Assembly (NCBI GenBank): GCA_034509925.1 | Contig: CM067529.1 | Span: forward strand, 12,963,501 to 13,027,500 | Length of the DNA: 64,000 bases | Direction of reading: 5' to 3' | Source: Hirudinaria manillensis | Taxonomy: Eukaryota; Annelida; Clitellata; Hirudinida; Hirudinidae | Part shown: in pieces, positions 37,701-50,000 of the stretch | Position numbering within the stretch: the stretch's first letter is position 1 | Layout: each line of letters starts with the position of its first letter | Translations under genes and position numbers: made by a program | The notes under the pieces: model-generated | The model's database searches: none | The model's input: only the letters and a program-made list of their open reading frames with translations | What the model was told of the DNA's origin: nothing

Positions 37701-38044
37701 TAAATTAATGCATTCAAAATATGTACAAGTGAAGTAGAACAGTAGCAAATGGGTTCCCCGCCATGCTCGAATTGATGCATTAGAATTGAGTACTCACGCG
37801 ACACCTTCAGTTTCACCATTTGTACAAGGTGGGTTATAAGTAGATCAATTATTAATTTGTCGTATTCCCCAATTTGTCGTTCATAATTAATGTCTGAATT
37901 CTCGGACATGACACGCATACTATTCCAAGGGATTTGATGGATTTCATAATGACGTTTTATATCGACTTCATTGTCATAATCACCTATTTCGGCCAAATAT
38001 ATCACATGGACGAAAACCGATAATTGTATAAAACAACAAAACAT
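31716..38044 (-). CDS. Gene C: WSC and EGF type I membrane protein with 5 cbEGF
   Basis: Twelve exons in coding order: 37798-38044, 37361-37552, 36624-36772, 36201-36333, 35988-36101, 35530-35646, 35049-35174, 34853-34978, 34661-34786, 34195-34329, 32007-32135, 31716-31924. In-frame throughout, 600 residues. Signal peptide, N-terminal region, WSC and Cys-rich exons match B and D closely. Only five cbEGF modules remain: the DYDEC and first DIDEC modules join directly to the last three. A deletion of about 1440 bases, at intron sequence near 34846, removed the four middle exons without changing phase. The last exon keeps the membrane segment and a tail ending STSTVS, with stop TAG. A LINE fragment and a MULE lie in the last two long introns. 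Confidence 0.87.
32254..33030 (-). mobile_element. 5'-truncated LINE (Jockey/CR1-type RT C-terminus) in gene C
   Basis: A minus-strand frame (ending at 32422) encodes the last part of a non-LTR reverse transcriptase: [16 protein letters not shown], then [10 protein letters not shown]-like thumb sequence and a typical C-terminal tail ([15 protein letters not shown]). It is cut at the 5' end, has a short 3' tail, and splits intron sequence that is continuous in gene D near 39880. The flanking repeat is about 9 bases (AAATAAATT on the minus strand). The first 16 codons of the open frame belong to the flanking intron. Confidence 0.85.
33320..34157. mobile_element. Non-autonomous MULE with GGAAAATTCAT inverted repeats in gene C
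   Basis: Left end GGAAAATTCATCGCTGGAAA; right end, inverted, GGAAAATTCATTGCCGGAAA. The element interrupts intron sequence that is continuous in gene D (CTGTAAATC / ATCGATTTTG at about 40155). A duplicated AAATC lies next to both ends, with poorer match further out. It is about 840 bases long and carries only the end of a transposase. Confidence 0.8.
33652..34008 (+). pseudogene. Mutator-like transposase C-terminal fragment
   Basis: The frame encodes about 118 residues with [12 protein letters not shown] and [15 protein letters not shown], the signature that ends many animal MULE (FLYWCH-associated) transposases. The catalytic core is missing, so this is an internal deletion derivative mobilised, if at all, in trans. 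AATAAA follows near 34037. Confidence 0.8.
34600..34850. other. Deletion junction between EGF exons in gene C
   Basis: The intron between exons 34853-34978 and 34661-34786 joins AACAATCGATGC (in D, at about 40819) to ACTAACCTTCAC (in D, at about 42260). The intervening D-type sequence with four cbEGF exons and the 124-bp solo LTR is missing. A (TAA)n tract lies beside the junction. Confidence 0.75.
37132..37310. mobile_element. MITE with CAGTAAAACCTG-type ends (gene C copy)
   Basis: Ortholog of 29623-29798 in the same intron. The first base after TA is G instead of C, so the left terminus is damaged. The right end CAGGTTTTACTC is intact. Confidence 0.65.
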
Positions 38045-39351
38045 ATCAAAATGACGAGTTATAAAATTATCAAGTGATAAAAAATACAAAAATCTCCATG
38101 GCCTAATTTTCTAACGAGATGTCAAAACAACGCCGATGCATGCTTTCAAAACATGGCGAATGTTTTTCAAAATTTACAAAATAAAATATAAGCTCAAAAT
38201 ATGATTTAAAATTTTAAAACAATTAAAAATATAATGAGATGTAAATAATTCCAAAAATAATTTCGAACTTAATTAACGCGCAATTGTTCACAAGAAATAT
38301 TGAAATTATTTAATTTAATCGTCAGAGGCCATTTTACAAAGTTTTATTTAAGGAATATCGTGCTGCAACCAATACAATGAAAATGGAAAACCTGGTCAAT
38401 TTTTTATTCGAATTTTATATTCGGTCAAAAGGCATTTTAGAAAAGCCTCCAGTATGGCCGAAAATCAAAAACAGAGAAATCACGGACAAGTTTCTCAATT
38501 TCTCAGAAACAAACAGTAATCTATCCAGGCCGTTTTTTGTGATGCTTTTAAATGATTAATTTTTTTCTCGCAAACTCCAGATTTTTACAATGCGATCGGC
38601 AGAGAAGTATTTCGTACCATCAATCCCTGATGCTCACTGATGATGATATTCTGGCTCTCTATAAATAACTTCGCCAAAATATAAGTTTCTACATTCAAAC
38701 GAGAACAAACTTAAATTTAAGAAATTTTACAAAATGATTGCAAATTCAATAATTTAAAGTGTTTTCAGACGTCATGTTATAGTCCGTAAGTGTCTTCATG
38801 AAAATTTGGCCTTTTCTTCCTAAGAGGAGTCACAAAAACCTACAAGACCTTCAGTATGAATTCACAAAGCTTTGAGTTCACCTTAATAACAAACTTTAAG
38901 TACAAATGGAAGCCTGGAGATGCTTTCAGTTGATTAATTTAAATCATTCACTTATAAAACAGTCCGCTCATACCGCCTACTTAAAATAATCTGGATTTAT
39001 TCCATTATTCAGCAACTATTATCCATTATTTAAAAATAAACACAGCGGAAGAAATAATTACTTCTGACTGGCGCCATGGAGAATATACTCTAAAGCTATG
39101 AAAGTTACGATTATAATTTCAAAACCAGAAAAGCCGAAGTCAACAAATGTTTCGAAAGTTTATTTATAAAGTGAATGGAGTTGTTTCGTAAGATGCTTCA
39201 AAATCTCAGAACAAAATAAAAAGTAATGGATAAATTTAAAACGATGGTCTTTACCTCGAACAACGTTATAAAATACCAAATACACGTCCAAATACCAACT
39301 TTGTTAATGTACACGAACATAGATCTCAATTTTTTCTCGAATTTAATACAC
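38045..39351. other. Intergenic DNA between genes D and C
   Basis: No supported gene. The half next to gene C holds the conserved upstream block (38105-38711); its plus-strand frame is shortened by a 1-base deletion. The half next to gene D repeats the A1/A2 spacer and has a minus-strand AATAAA near 39160 as a possible polyadenylation signal for gene D. Confidence 0.5.
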
Positions 39352-42300
39352 CTAAGACACTGTAGATGTTGAAATGGATGATCTTTGAGAACCCATAAGC
39401 GGCGCTTGCGTGCCGAAGAAACAGGACAACGTGATTAACACAATGATGACCGAAAAGGCCAAGAAAAGGATACTGAGGTGAAATCGATCGATGCTATCGA
39501 ACTCATCGCTGAAGTTTCTACTGCTAGGCCAAGTCGAATTTTCCGAATAGTTTTCATCGCCTGTAAGTATTTGGAAAGCATAATTTACAAATTATTGTTG
39601 CATGTTGTTATTTTGACACAGCTACTAGGAAGCAAGTCTTACCTGGAACACAGTTAAAATTGTCTAGGCTAATATACCCGAGCCGACATGCACAGATGTA
39701 GGAAGTAATGGTGTTCAAGCAGTAGGATGAAGTCTCGTTGCACATGCCCGCCATTATACATTCATCAATGTCTAAAGTAGAATCGTCTTGTTCAATCCAA
39801 ATCCGTCATTTCATCAATGAAAAACAGATGCATAGAAGTCATTTTGAATCAAGGAAGAACTATATGCTTTTAATAAATTAATTTATTTGATTTAAAATAA
39901 AATTTTGTTGACAAAACACATAAATTGTCATTTTTTCTATGAGTGGCCATAAGCATATTTCTATGCCTAAAAATGATTTTTTTTGATGAATTTACACTTA
40001 ATTCTTAATCAAAGTAAAAAAATTTAAGATATATATTCTATGTGAATAATATGCATAGCCTCTTATTTTGGGCTTTTTATGACCATTAAAATCAGGGTTA
40101 TCATAAAAAAAAAGTGTTAGGTCATAAAGTTTCTTCTACCACTGTACTGTAAATCATCGATTTTGTCTTTAAAAGTGAAATTACCTTCGCATTCAGTAAC
40201 GTGGAAATACTCAATTTTCCTCGTCCCTTCTGGACATAAGCAATCGTACCATCCAGGATAATTGACGCAAGGCACTCCAGTTGGGCATTTTTTCTCTGGG
40301 TGAGCGCATTCGTCAATATCTTAAAGCACGAAGTCTTTTTTAGTTCATTCAACATCGAAGATCTACTTATACATCTATTCACCCTTAATATGATTATCTT
40401 ATATCCATTTCTGGGCTTATTAAAAAAAAAATAGTAATTATAACAACTGGTAGGTTAAGCAAGAATTATTGGTAAATTAGGTCAAGTCATTTGTCATATC
40501 ATTGTAAATCTTCAAAAGCCATTTCATGTCAATTCCTTTTTAAAAATGTCCACCAACAGGTGTAAGTTCGAAAAATAAATATTTTATATCGGAATAAAAT
40601 TGGACCACAAGAGAACGACATGTTATAAGTTCTATATTTCACCTGTGCATTTGTTCCGCTTTAAAGCATGGTAACCACGGAGACATGCGCACTTGAATGA
40701 ACCGACCAGGTTCACGCATTCGGTTGAGTTGGGGTCGCATTCCTCGACATTTCTACACTCGTCAATATCTTATTATTTAATAATAATAAAATTAATATTT
40801 AAAATTTAACAATCGATGCTTACTAATATTATACTTTTTTTTATTTTAAACTCATTTTTATTATTTTCCTTTTATTTTTAGAGAAAGGGCGATTTATATT
40901 CTGAACAGAAAAGGAAATAGGTCAAAAGTTACGTTAAAAATAAGGTCACGAACTTAAAGGGACATTTAAAAATTGATTTAAGATTTTAGAAGAAAAACCT
41001 TTGATTATAAACTTATTATTTGAACGCAGAAAACACTTAAAATTAGATTTTTACATTTATTAAATCACAAATTCATTAAATAGCCGAAAAGATTACCAGA
41101 TTATTGGTCAAATCTTAAAGTATCCAGCAACACGTAATATTAATTAGACCAATAGTACTCTATCCCTAAATAGTTCATGTACCCAAAGATAATGTATTTC
41201 TATGTAATATGTATATGTAATGGTATTTTGATTGAAAAATAAACCTTGGCAAGAAGTTGCCGAGTACGTTTCGTATCCTTTGAAGCATTGACAATCATAA
41301 GAGCCATCGGTGTTGATACATTCAGAGGTCGCACTATCGCATTCGTTGCCAGTTTTACATTCGTCAATATCTTCAAACATTGCATTGGAAATATATAATA
41401 ATAATATTGTTGGATCCCTAATAATCAATAATTAAAATTGTATTGTCACTCAATTTAATTAATTGCTAAATTAATTAATCAGCAATATAATTTTAATTAT
41501 TCTTCAATCATCTGGATCTAGGGATCCAACAATATCAACAACAACAACACTCTAAAACCATTCTCCATTTCGTAAATGTAATTTGAACCTTTGCAAGTTT
41601 CATGCTCAATTTTATATCCGGACGTGCAACCGCATCGATAGGAGCCGGCAGTGTTGGTGCAGGTCTTGCCCTCATCGCATAAATATGGATCCAAGCATTC
41701 ATCTAAGTCTAAGAAAAACAATTTGCAAAAACCTGTTTAAAAAAAAGTTAAACAGTTTTCCATCTGATAGTTTCCCCGCGTCCGTTTTCGATAAACATAC
41801 TGACAATTACAGTAAAGTAATGAACTAACCCTCACAAGACGTTGGAGAGCTTGACTTTACGAATCCCGAAAGGCAATTACATTTGTAAGAACCAGGAATA
41901 TTGAGGCACTCGGTGGAACTTCTGTCACAATTTTCCTCCAGGCATTCGTCAATATCTTCAAATATCGCATTTGAAATATATAAATAAAAAAAATACTAGA
42001 AATCCATTTCATAATTTGAACCTTTGCACGTTTCAAGCTCCTTTTTAAATCCAGACTTGCAACTACATTTAAAGGAGCCGATAGTATTGGTGCAGTCCAT
42101 ATCACCGCATGACGATGGATCCAAGCATTCATCTTGGTCTAAGAGAGTGTAAAAATTTGTAATTGAAAAAAAAATTAAATAGTTTTTAATCTTACAGTTT
42201 CCTGTACTGTTTACAGTCCGCCTTCGATAAGCATAACGACGATTACACTAAAGAAACGAACTAACCTTCACAAAAAGTCGGAAAGGTTGAATCTTTGAAT

Positions 42301-45300
42301 CCCAAAACGCACTTGCATTCATAAGAACCAGGTGTATTGAGGCACCTAGTAGACCTTCTGTCACAATATTCCTCAAGGCATTCGTCAATATCTTCAAATA
42401 TCGTACTTGAAATGCAACAGAAAAAAAATTCTAAAAAAATTTTCTTTTCAGAAATTTTAACCTTCACAATTTCCACTCTCCAATTTATATCCAGCTCTGC
42501 AACCACCCACACATTCGAAGGAGCCAACAGTATTGGCACAATTCTGGCCTTCTTCACAATTAGACTTATCCGTGCATTCATCGTAATCTAAGGATGGCGA
42601 AATGGAAACCAATATTATACTTCTCCGTAACATTCAGTCACATTGATCTTTTCACAAATAAATACATAAATTCATGACATAATTCAATTCTTCCAATATT
42701 TTAAGTGCCTTTTTTATCCAAGTCCAGCCGACGCACATTAGCATAGACACGACCGAGCACAACACAATGAAATAATGAGAACGAAAGACAATTTTTAAAA
42801 AATGCAAACTAAAATATTTAAGAATAATTAATACTGGTTTATGTCTAAACGCTAAAGTATGATTTGTAAATTGCAGACGGCAATGTAACAAATTCTAAAT
42901 AAGGATGTAGTACTAAGTCACAACCTTCACAATCTTCATATCCAGTAAAGCCTATGGGACATCTACAAAATTCAAAACTCCGGACGAAAAGCGAAACTGC
43001 CGTGCATTCGTTTTGGCAACGACCGTTGTCTGCAGAGCAAACTTTTCAAAAAAAAAAAAACAAAAACAATGGCCAAAGGAAGTCAATTTGAATATTTAAA
43101 TTTGAAATTTTTCTTGTTCTCTGTAAACATGGCTGAATTTTATGACAGCTTTGTTTATTCGATGTCATTTTCAGGTGTCTGAATGAGCTAAGCTTACACC
43201 AACTTGAACCTCCTCATGACGCCGATTAAATGCGTCATAACATGGTGATTTTATTTGTACCTTGCATATTTACTTTATGAGTTATACTATAATTGAATCT
43301 TTGAATGAGTTAAAAACATTATTAAATCATCGGAAGAATTATATCTGCGAAATATTGCGTAAGAAAACAATTATTTTTACCAGGGAACTCGCAATTGTAA
43401 CCCTTTGACCCGGTCGGACATTCCCCACACATGTCAACATATTCTAGACAATCATAAGCCACTGGATTTTCCAGGTGATACTTCCTTACGTCCTCTTCAA
43501 CAATATGTATTATGTTATGTATATATATATATTATATATATTATAATGCCATGAAACGTAATTTATTATATATAATATATTGACAATTAACACCTGTCTT
43601 GTATAAGCCGAAGTAAACATCCTTGCTTCCGCAAAAATAGAGTTTATTTTTAGAACAACCTCTACATGATTCCAAATCGATGGAAAGGAATCTCATCAAG
43701 TTGTTGGCGCAACAACACCTCTCAGCCTAAGTCGTGTTGAAGCAACAACAGTAACAAACATTAATATTAAACTAGTACATTAGTATTAAACATTGCTATT
43801 AATATTAAACATCGCTATTAGTATTAAACCACATCAACGTATTAGATGAATGCTGATTTCCAATGCAATCACTAGTACGATGTAAATCAGCAACAAAACA
43901 ACAACAACGATAAGACTAAGCAACGACTTAGAGGAATTATCAGTTAAGTAATTATTGCCTACAATATAGTGAAATTATAAAATGAATTAAATCATGAAAA
44001 TAGTGAAATCAATTACCGAACTAAAGCCAAAGTACGAGGCTCTTTTCCCGCGACAAAATTCTGCACATTCGGTGGTAGTTGTGCCTTCATCGCCAGCATC
44101 ACCATACAAGTTTTCCAAATTACCTTTATATTCGTAACAACCGGCATAGTTCTCAATCAGTGGCTCTGAGTTGAAAAACCAGTGTGAGAATGTATGCAGA
44201 GGTCTTTATGATTTTTTTGCGATTACTTTTGATTGATTCATTCATTTTACGAATTTGGTAATGTCGATTGGTTTAATGAAATCTTATCAAAAATGAAAAT
44301 TTGTTTTATAATTTTACTATCATTCCTGGATATGTACTCTAAAATCACTATTTGCAGAATCTTTTTTCTTAAAGTTTCTCATAATGTTAAGGGCTCCAAC
44401 ATATTTTAATAATTCTTTCAGCATGCCAATATTATGTACGTTGTTTCTTTTCTTCTATTATCTCAAAGTCCTTAACTTACTTTCTACAATAATATCGGCA
44501 AATGTATATAAACAATTGTACGTACAGTAAAACCTGCGTATAGGGACAGTTAGAATTTTCGCGAAGATAGTGCCCTATATGGAGGTTGTCCCTTTTATAG
44601 GCTGTCGACTGTTAAGCAAAAGTATAATCGGTTCCTAGAAAAAAACATCCCTTAGGTCAGGTTTTATACTAAATTCGGGTGCCCCAATTCACAGGTTTTA
44701 CTCTATTTAACTAATCGCCATAACATGATTCATTCTAAGAATCGTTGTTTTACCACGTCCGTGGACTTCTATGGTGGTGTCTCTAGGTTTGTTTTTAATA
44801 ACAATTTTTCTGGACAAATCCATGCAAGTAAATTCCAAAGTCCCTTCGAAATCGGTTCTCCTGGGGCAACCCTTCATTTCATTGCTACCAGCATATGCTA
44901 TGGACACTTTTGCCTCTTTAAAGACCTCACCTGGACCAGAGCTAGCTGAAAACAAGCTTGTAAAATATATAATTAAGTCTAAAACATTAAAAAGAACGAG
45001 CTAATAATGAGGGAAAGTCAACTACATTCCGTTATGTTTACGAACATCAAAATATATGGCGAAAGTATAAATTAATGTATTCAAAATATGTACAAGTGAA
45101 GTACAACAGTAGCAAATGGGTTCCCCGCCATGCTCGAATTGATGCATTAGAAATGAGTACTCACGCGATATCTTCAGTTTCACTATTTGTACATGGTGGG
45201 TTATAAGTAGATCAATTATTAATTTGTCGTATTCCCCAGTTTGTCGTTCATAATTAATGTCTGAATACTCGGACAAGACACGCATAATATTCCAAGGGAT

Positions 45301-45411
45301 TTGATGGATTTCGTAAAGACGTGTTATATCGACTTCATTGTCACAATCACCTATTTCGGCCAAAGATATCACATGGACGAAAACCGATAATTGTATAAAA
45401 CAACAAAACAT
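39352..45411 (-). CDS. Gene D: WSC and EGF type I membrane protein, 9 cbEGF, compact form
   Basis: Sixteen exons in coding order: 45165-45411, 44754-44945, 44017-44165, 43594-43726, 43381-43494, 42925-43041, 42462-42587, 42266-42391, 42022-42138, 41830-41955, 41589-41708, 41245-41370, 40643-40768, 40185-40319, 39643-39771, 39352-39560. In-frame, 763 residues, each exon the same length as in gene B. Signal peptide [19 protein letters not shown]-terminal region, WSC (YFGFSS, CRGC, FCGS, YFGLYK), two Cys-rich modules, nine cbEGF modules, membrane segment, tail ending STSTVS. It has no gypsy, LINE or MULE insertion and is the best reference for the family. The deduced protein would project a WSC head on a calcium-stabilised EGF rod about 14 modules long in total. 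Confidence 0.9.
41408..41531. mobile_element. 124-bp solo LTR (gene D intron)
   Basis: Same position and ends (TGTTGGATCC, GGATCCAACA) as in A1 and B, which shows that the insertion is older than the duplication that produced them. Confidence 0.7.
44525..44703. mobile_element. MITE with CAGTAAAACCTG ends (gene D copy)
   Basis: Ortholog of 29623-29798, flanked by TA at 44523-44524 and 44704-44705. Confidence 0.7.
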
Positions 45412-46277
45412 ATCAAAATGATGAGTTATAAAATTATCAAGTGATAAAAGATACAAAAATCTCCATGGCCTAATTTTCTAACGAGAAGTCAAAACAACGC
45501 CGATGCATGCTTCCAAAACATGGCGAATGTTTTTCAGAATTTACAAAATAAAATATAAGCTCAAAATATGATTTAAAATTTAAAAAAAAATAAAAATATA
45601 ATGAGATGTAAATAATTAAAAAAATAATTTCGAATTTAATTAACGCGCAATTGTTCACAAGAAATATTGACATTATTTAATTTAATCGTCAGAGGCGCAT
45701 TTTACAAAGTTTTATTTAAGGAATATCGTGCTGCAACCAATACAATGAAAATGGAAAACCTGGTCAATTTTTTATTCGAATTTTATATTCGGTCAAAAGG
45801 CATTTTAGAAAAGCCTCCAGTATGGCCGAAAATCAAAAACAGAGAAAGCATAGACAAGTTTCTCAATTTCTCAGAAACAAACAGTAATCTATCCAGGCCG
45901 TTTTTTGTGATGCTTTTAAATGATTAATTTTTTTCTCGCAAACTCCAGATTTTTACAATGCGATCGGCAGAGAAGTATTTCGTACCATCAATCCCTGACG
46001 CTCACTGATGATGATATTCTGGCTCTCTATAAATAACTTCGCCAAAATATGTTTCTACATTCAAACGAGAACAAACTTATATTTAAATTTTGAAAAGATT
46101 CCAGACTAGATCCACTTTTAGTTCCTTTATTCGACAAAGCTACACAAGTGCTTTTCTACAAAGCCAAAATAGTAACATAGCACAAGGAATATTGTAAATT
46201 GTTGCATAAATCCGTTAGGATGTTGATGAATTCTTATTGCTAATAAAATCATCAAACAGCATTTCTCGTAATTCTCG
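45412..46277. other. Intergenic DNA between genes E and D
   Basis: It holds the conserved upstream block of gene D (45480-46080) and, next to gene E, a minus-strand AATAAA at 46126-46131 about 150 bases past the gene E stop. The A1/A2-type spacer found between the other members is missing here, so the join to gene E is different. No gene is called. Confidence 0.5.
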
Positions 46278-47003
46278 TCAATCCATAGACATTGATTCAA
46301 AAGTGCCACCCGAAGATAATGTGGACTGATTTCTCGTAAGCCTCATAATCAAAACATAAACAAGTCCCGTCATTATAAGGAGAAGCAAAACAAACGTTAA
46401 AATGACAAAAAGAATGTAAGCGCCATAATAACTACCAAGTCGCTCTTCGGCTCGATGAGTGGTGGTCAACGTCGTCGACTCTTCCGACCGTTTGATGCTG
46501 TCTGCAAGCGAAATTTCGATTGTTTCAAGCAATGCCTGTCAGTTTGGAACGTTGGAAACGGCTTTAACTTACCAAGTTTACATGTAAAGTTGTCAATAGT
46601 GACGTATCCCGTTCGACAAATGCATATGTAAAAAGGAAACGTGTTCAAGCAAAACGACGTGGTAAATTCGCACTTGTTAATTGAAGCACACTCGTCAATG
46701 TCTAGAAGTGTGTTTAAAAATGATTTTGTATAATTCTTCGAGTATTCTTATTAATCTAGAATAGATTCTAATTATTATTTTACCCTCGCAATCGAAAAAG
46801 CTGTGGTAATTAAATCTGACCGTCCCCTTTGGACAAAGGCAATCGTAAGACCCAACCGAATTTATGCACTTCACTCCTTCAGGGCATTTTGCTTTGCCAG
46901 GTTCACATTCATCCTCATCTTTTAACGGTCAACGTTTAATGTCAATTCTTTGTGTTAATTTCAGTGCTTTTGATGAAAAATAATAATAACAACAACAACA
47001 ATA

Positions 47004-47036
<33 letters not shown>

Positions 47037-50000
47037 ACTACGTTTTGTGTTTTCGTTAACGTTTGTAGTTAAAATTACCTGCACATTGAAATCGATCCAT
47101 AACAAGATAACCTTCAAGGCAGGAACACTTGTAAGTTGCAATGGTGTTATGGCAACGTGTTGTATTTTGGTCACATCTATGTAAATCTTTGCATTCGTCT
47201 AGGTCTGCTTGAGTATGTTTACAATTTGATATACTGTTTATATTTACAACTAGCGGTGCCCAGCCACGCGTTGATTAATATTAAAAGAAAGAAATTTAGC
47301 ATATATTAGGGTTAGGGTTATCTTAACCCTAAAATGCCTATTTTCGTCCATGGCAAGATGGCCGTTTTTTCGAAAAAAGCGTATTTTTACATGATAGAGT
47401 TGTGGCATACATATGAAACCTATATACAAACACTCCTCTAATCGAGTACTATATTGTGCCAAAATTTCAAAGCAATTGGTTAAGTACTTTCAGAGAACAC
47501 TTACATGATACAAACACACATTGCATTTTTATTTATATAGATTTAAACTTTAAACTAATATGCTATTAAATGTTTATTGCTAAAAGTCCAGAAGCTTGCT
47601 GATTGCTTTATGTTGTGATGCTATAAATACAGAATCTTTTTAACCTTTTCTCATGACATCTTTAACAGATATTAATACAATAATAAGTCTAACCCTCCAG
47701 GTTATATAAATAAATGAGTACAGGGGATTAAATATCTGGCTTCTGGACGGTCTAATGCGCTCGGGAATTTCACTTAACGTAATAGTTGCTCTTGTAACAA
47801 CCAATATAATGCGATTAAACAAATTTAGTACAATCTTATAAATTGATGATTTGATTATCCATGTTCTTTTGGTCATTCCAATGATGAATTTCAACGGGTT
47901 TCAACAAAATTCTCCTTTATATAGTTTTCTTACCTAGGATTTAAATAAAAGGATGGACAGTTCATGTGAAGGAATGAACTAACCGTCACAAGAAGTTGCA
48001 GAGTCTGACTTTTGGAATCCCGAAAGGCACGAACAACCATATGAACCAACGCTATTGTTGCACTCGGTAGACGTAATGTTGCAATGGTTTTCCATTGTGC
48101 ACTCGTCGACATCTTTAAATATTATGTTAGAAATGCATTTTGTATGTAACTTAAATCGCATTAATCACGAATGACAAAACTGGAACTTCTACAATCATCT
48201 TCTCAGCCTTTTCCATGGACATCTACATTCGAAGGAACTGAAGTAAGAGTTTAAAGCAAATTTTATGTACGTGACATTCGTTTAAATCTTATGATGTAAT
48301 TTTATGGTGCAAGGAAGTGAATTGTTTGTTCAAAATTTGTAATCATCAAAATATGTGGCAAGAATTTAAAAAAAAATTTCCTTTTGTTATCAATAAACAG
48401 ACTATAAAAAAATGAATTGACCGTCACAAGAATATTATCTGGATCTAAGGATCCAACACTGCCCCCTCCTTAAATCTGTTCGTCCCGAACAGACATCTAT
48501 TCCCATTTTCATTTTCACTTTAGGAATAGGATCCGATTGTCTTCCAACAATCTCATGGCTGCGAATCTCAGATCCTTTTGCTTGGTCCTCTACTGGGATT
48601 TCTGTTTCCTCCCTTTGGCTCCTGTGTCCCGCAACTTTCAGTCGCGGAACGTCGCCACTTCCATGTACGCCCTCCTGCTCCACCATGTCGCCAGATCTCA
48701 AACTGTCTATAGGATCAGCTGCTCCACTTTCCATGCTAGGCACTCTCCCGAAATCCCGAGCACTCCTTTCCGTTATCTCCAATGGAGCCGAAACATCCTC
48801 TGGTAAATCCATGGCCTCTCCCGAAGACTTCATTTGTTCCAGTACTAACTCCGTGTGTTCCACTGGTAACTCTATGTGCTTCATCAGTAACTCCTCGGGC
48901 TGCACTAAGAACTCCATAGGCTCTGCACAGGGACAGACAAAGAAATGTACTAACCCTCACAAGAGGTTTTTGAGCGGCTTGTTTTGAATCCTTCAAGACA
49001 CATGCATTCAAAAGAACCAAGTGTGTTGAGGCAGGAGGTACTTGTTATATCGCACCTAGAATTTCCCATCAGGCATTCGTCTTCGTCTTCAAATATTATA
49101 TTGGAAATATTGAAAAAAGTCAAAAACTCTTTGCTATTCATATTGTAATCTGAACCTTCGCATATTCCAGACCTCATTTCATATCCATCTCTGCAGCTAC
49201 ATGAAAATGAGCCTTGGATGTTTTTGCAGATTTGGTACTCACCACATGCATATGGATCCTTGCATTCATCGTAGTCTGAGATTGATGAAATGGAAACCAA
49301 TATCACACTTCTCCACAACATTTAGTTATATTGCTCTCTTGAAATTCTTGCCCTCCCACGAAAGTCATAAATTCATGCAGGAATTATAAACTGTTTTATC
49401 TCGAAATTGCTAAATTACGATTTAAGAATTACAATGACGTTAATGATACAATTACTAAATACAGATGTAGTACTTTACCTTCACAATGCGAATCATCTCC
49501 GGTTGAGCCTTCGGAACATTTACAAATGTATGACGGCTTGTCGAGAAGTAAAATTGGCAAGCATTGATTTGGACAACCACCTTTTTTTACAGAACAATCT
49601 TTTTAAAAAAAAATAGCAAGAGAAAGTCAAATTGACAATAAAAATTTTAACTTTTTGTTGTTCACAGCAAAAGTGACTGAATTTAAAAAATGACTTGTTT
49701 TTGGTAAATATCATTCAGGTTAAGTTTTCCGATGATCTTGTTAATGACAAAAGCATAACAATAGTTATAACAATAGTTTGCAACAGTGTTATAGTCCATT
49801 AAAAAAAGCCTCTAATATAGAATAAGTAAACACCTGTTAAATCCAAATTTCACATTGAATGTTTACTAAGCTACTAAGTCAGCATTTTCAATGAATTACA
49901 AATACTTTTAAATCATGGAAAGAATTATTCATGTGAAATATTGCACAAGAAAACACGTTTTTTACCACGTAACTCGCAATTATATCCTTTCCTCGACTTA

